Shown: positions 62,714-64,000 of the stretch, piece after piece
Layout of the letters: each line of letters begins with the position of its first letter
Position numbering within the stretch: position 1 is the stretch's first letter
DNA from: Candidatus Gastranaerophilales bacterium
GTDB taxonomy: Bacteria; Cyanobacteriota; Vampirovibrionia; Gastranaerophilales; Gastranaerophilaceae
Reading direction: 5' to 3'
DNA: 64,000 nt
NCBI GenBank assembly: GCA_944324285.1
Contig: CALUVR010000005.1
Location: 41,130-105,129, forward strand
Translations under genes and position numbers: made by a program
Notes under the pieces: generated by a model
What the model saw: only the letters and a program-made list of their open reading frames with translations
The model's database searches: none
What the model was told of the DNA's origin: nothing

Positions 62714-63331
62714 CTATTTTTTCTTCTTGAATTTGTTAATCATTCTATGCCACAGACAGGTTTTTTTATGCTGTTTTTCCATATATGCAGCCTGAGAAAT
62801 CTTTTCTCCAAAAGGCTTTAAATCAGAAGGCTTTTCTCCATTTTTCTGTTTCTTTTGAAGTTTTTTGATATCATTTCTTTTCAATTTCCTTATCATACGA
62901 TATTTAGCGCGTTGATCGCTGTTTAATACTTCCATAAACTGTTTATCGTATTCTGTAGAAATTTTTCTTATACATTTTCTTATAGGTTTAAGTTCTTTTT
63001 CTGCCTGTTTAATTGCGTTTTTGTCACATTTTTCTTCTGCATCCTTAAGTTTTTTCTTAGCCAAACAGAACTTTTTTAATTCAGGTTCTAAAGCCTCATA
63101 ACGTTTTTGTTCAATTTCGTTTTTGCATTTAATTTGGGATGGCGTAAGATTTAGCGCATTATAAATACTGTTGCGCTGGAGTTTTATTTTCTCAATCAGT
63201 TGAGCAGCGTAATCATAATTTTGTTCTTCAATAATAGAAACTTCGCACGGAGTGTTGGCTTCATCTTCCGCAAAGACCGGCATTGTGGTGCTTATAAGGC
63301 ATAAACCCAAAACCAATAAAACTTTTTTCAT
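62714..63331 (-). CDS. Spy/CpxP-like LTxxQ periplasmic protein
   Basis: 205 aa. Signal peptide KKVLLVLGLCLISTTMPVFA, then a helical, highly charged domain with LTPSQIKCKNEIEQKRYEAL and, further on, LNSDQRAKYRM, two LTxxQ-like motifs of the Spy/CpxP periplasmic chaperone family. Several Cys (KFCLAKKK, EEKCDK, IRKCIRK) are unusual for the family. The last residues are Lys-rich. AAGGAG before the ATG; first gene of a pair with the TrmB regulator. Confidence 0.72.
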   Translation of the reverse strand: MKKVLLVLGLCLISTTMPVFAEDEANTPCEVSIIEEQNYDYAAQLIEKIKLQRNSIYNALNLTPSQIKCKNEIEQKRYEALEPELKKFCLAKKKLKDAEEKCDKNAIKQAEKELKPIRKCIRKISTEYDKQFMEVLNSDQRAKYRMIRKLKRNDIKKLQKKQKNGEKPSDLKPFGEKISQAAYMEKQHKKTCLWHRMINKFKKKK

Positions 63332-63469
63332 AAACTCTCCTTACTCTGTTTGCGACCAATAGTGTTCTTGGAAGCCGTGATAAATTAGAAAAATAAATTT
63401 TCATCCATCCTTTCAATAAACATATTGTTACACGGGCAGGCGAAAAATTCAACATGGGAGCTGTTTTTA

Positions 63470-63478
63470 TGTTACATT
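63470..63478 (+). promoter_or_regulatory. Extended -10 giving a leaderless mini-RNase III mRNA
   Basis: TGTTACATT (63470-63478), six bases, ATG at 63485. Confidence 0.5.
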
Positions 63479-63484
63479 AGGATT

Positions 63485-63847
63485 ATGGAAGAAATGAATT
63501 TGAAGAATTACGCATATATTGGAGATGCCTTGTGGGAGCTGTTTATAAGAGAGCGTACCATAAAACTGACGAATAATGCTCAAAAACTTCATAAACTTAC
63601 AACCTCGAAGGTAAAAGCGTCATATCAGGCGGCATTGTTACATAAACTTGAACCGAAATTGACAGAAGCAGAGAATGACATATCGCGGCGAGCTCGGAAT
63701 TTACCTATACCGGTTGGGCGGCGTCAAATTCAAACGGAATACCGTCAGGCGACATCCTTTGAAACCTTAATCGGCTGGTGGTATTTGAATGATAGGGAAA
63801 GATACTTAGAAATTTTAACCGGTATAGAATTGGAATTAAAATTTTAG
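63485..63847 (+). CDS. mrnC: Mini-ribonuclease III (23S rRNA maturation)
   Basis: 120 aa. RNase III catalytic domain without the dsRNA-binding domain: NLKNYAYIGDALWELFIRER with the first acidic pair, KVKASYQAALLHKL, and FETLIGWWYLNDRERYLEIL with the second. Removes double-stranded ends of pre-23S rRNA. Start at 63485; a longer frame from 63425 reads through the promoter. Confidence 0.9.
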   Translation: MEEMNLKNYAYIGDALWELFIRERTIKLTNNAQKLHKLTTSKVKASYQAALLHKLEPKLTEAENDISRRARNLPIPVGRRQIQTEYRQATSFETLIGWWYLNDRERYLEILTGIELELKF

Positions 63848-63869
63848 TGAAAAAAATTAGAAAAGGTAC

Positions 63870-63897
63870 TTTACAAAAAAAAATCAGCATGTAGAAT
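63870..63897 (+). promoter_or_regulatory. Promoter of tRNA-Ala
   Basis: TTTACA (63870-63875), 16-bp spacer, TAGAAT (63892-63897), 27 bp before the mature 5' end. Confidence 0.6.
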
Positions 63898-63924
63898 AAA
63901 TAATGTGACAAATAAAAGACCCAT

Positions 63925-64000
63925 GGGGGTTTAGCTCAGCTGGTAGAGCATCTGCTTTGCACGCAGAGGGTCAGGAGTTCGAATCTCCTAACCTCCACCA
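63925..64000 (+). tRNA. tRNA-Ala (anticodon UGC), CCA encoded
   Basis: 76-nt cloverleaf: acceptor GGGGGTT/AACCTCC with the G3-U70 pair that marks alanine tRNAs, D arm GCTC/GAGC, anticodon arm TCTGC/GCAGA with loop TTTGCAC, T arm AGGAG/CTCCT with TTCGAAT, discriminator A and encoded CCA ending at the last base of the window. Confidence 0.97.

Overview
The window reads as chromosomal DNA of a low-GC, diderm (outer-membrane) bacterium. My best guess is a gut-type non-photosynthetic relative of cyanobacteria (Melainabacteria/Vampirovibrionia, Gastranaerophilales-like). Support: an outer-membrane efflux trio and porin, a large SLH-domain surface protein, a DciA-type helicase-loading protein, dnaN sitting alone beside an origin-like region with no dnaA, and a short Orn/Lys/Arg decarboxylase. 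The assignment is inference; genes and sites were read directly from the sequence.

Layout. 1-5.2 kb: MarR-controlled EmrA/EmrB/TolC-type efflux locus. 5.2-10 kb: repeat block, NhaD-type antiporter, and a hisS operon with two degenerate nucleotidyltransferase-like genes and a 62-aa protein. 10-13.5 kb: two-component pair plus tadA, then a His/Cys-rich metal-binding-like protein. 13.6-17.2 kb: repeat-rich hypothetical, nitrilase-family amidohydrolase, and der enclosed by a 290-bp inverted repeat. 17.6-20 kb: rpsF-ssb-rpsR with a GC-rich structured insert, and dapF. 20-25.4 kb: HxlR regulator, ispF, AlkD-like, a 51-aa LuxR-type HTH, CDF transporter, dciA/nrnA, YihY. 25.4-30.3 kb: two tandemly duplicated AlgJ/DHHW-like acetyltransferase genes and an MBOAT (AlgI-like) gene. 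30.5-41.4 kb: mnmE, TPR protein, SLH protein, amino-acid-binding lipoprotein, EF-hand protein and several lineage-specific proteins. 41.6-46.6 kb: metG, repeat block, EF-hand/repeat protein, dnaN and a candidate oriC with six variant DnaA-box-like motifs. 46.6-64 kb: NUDIX, HAD phosphatase, a multi-pass membrane protein, bioB, dnaB, porin, decarboxylase, a 996-aa Clp/FtsH-like chimera, recJ, tdk, TrmB-like regulator, LTxxQ periplasmic protein, mini-RNase III and tRNA-Ala(UGC).

Four patterns stand out. (1) At least fifteen genes have a -10 hexamer ending 6-8 nt before the start codon and no Shine-Dalgarno sequence, implying widespread leaderless mRNAs; SD-led genes coexist, mostly inside operons. 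(2) The 996-aa protein at 55.6-58.5 kb joins a degenerate Clp-like region to an FtsH-like module whose ATPase residues are lost but whose M41 zinc-protease motif is intact. (3) The dnaN upstream region has origin architecture with the unusual box TTTTCTACA. (4) A family of GC-rich palindromic modules fills many intergenic gaps, once as a tandem array and once as inverted arms around der.
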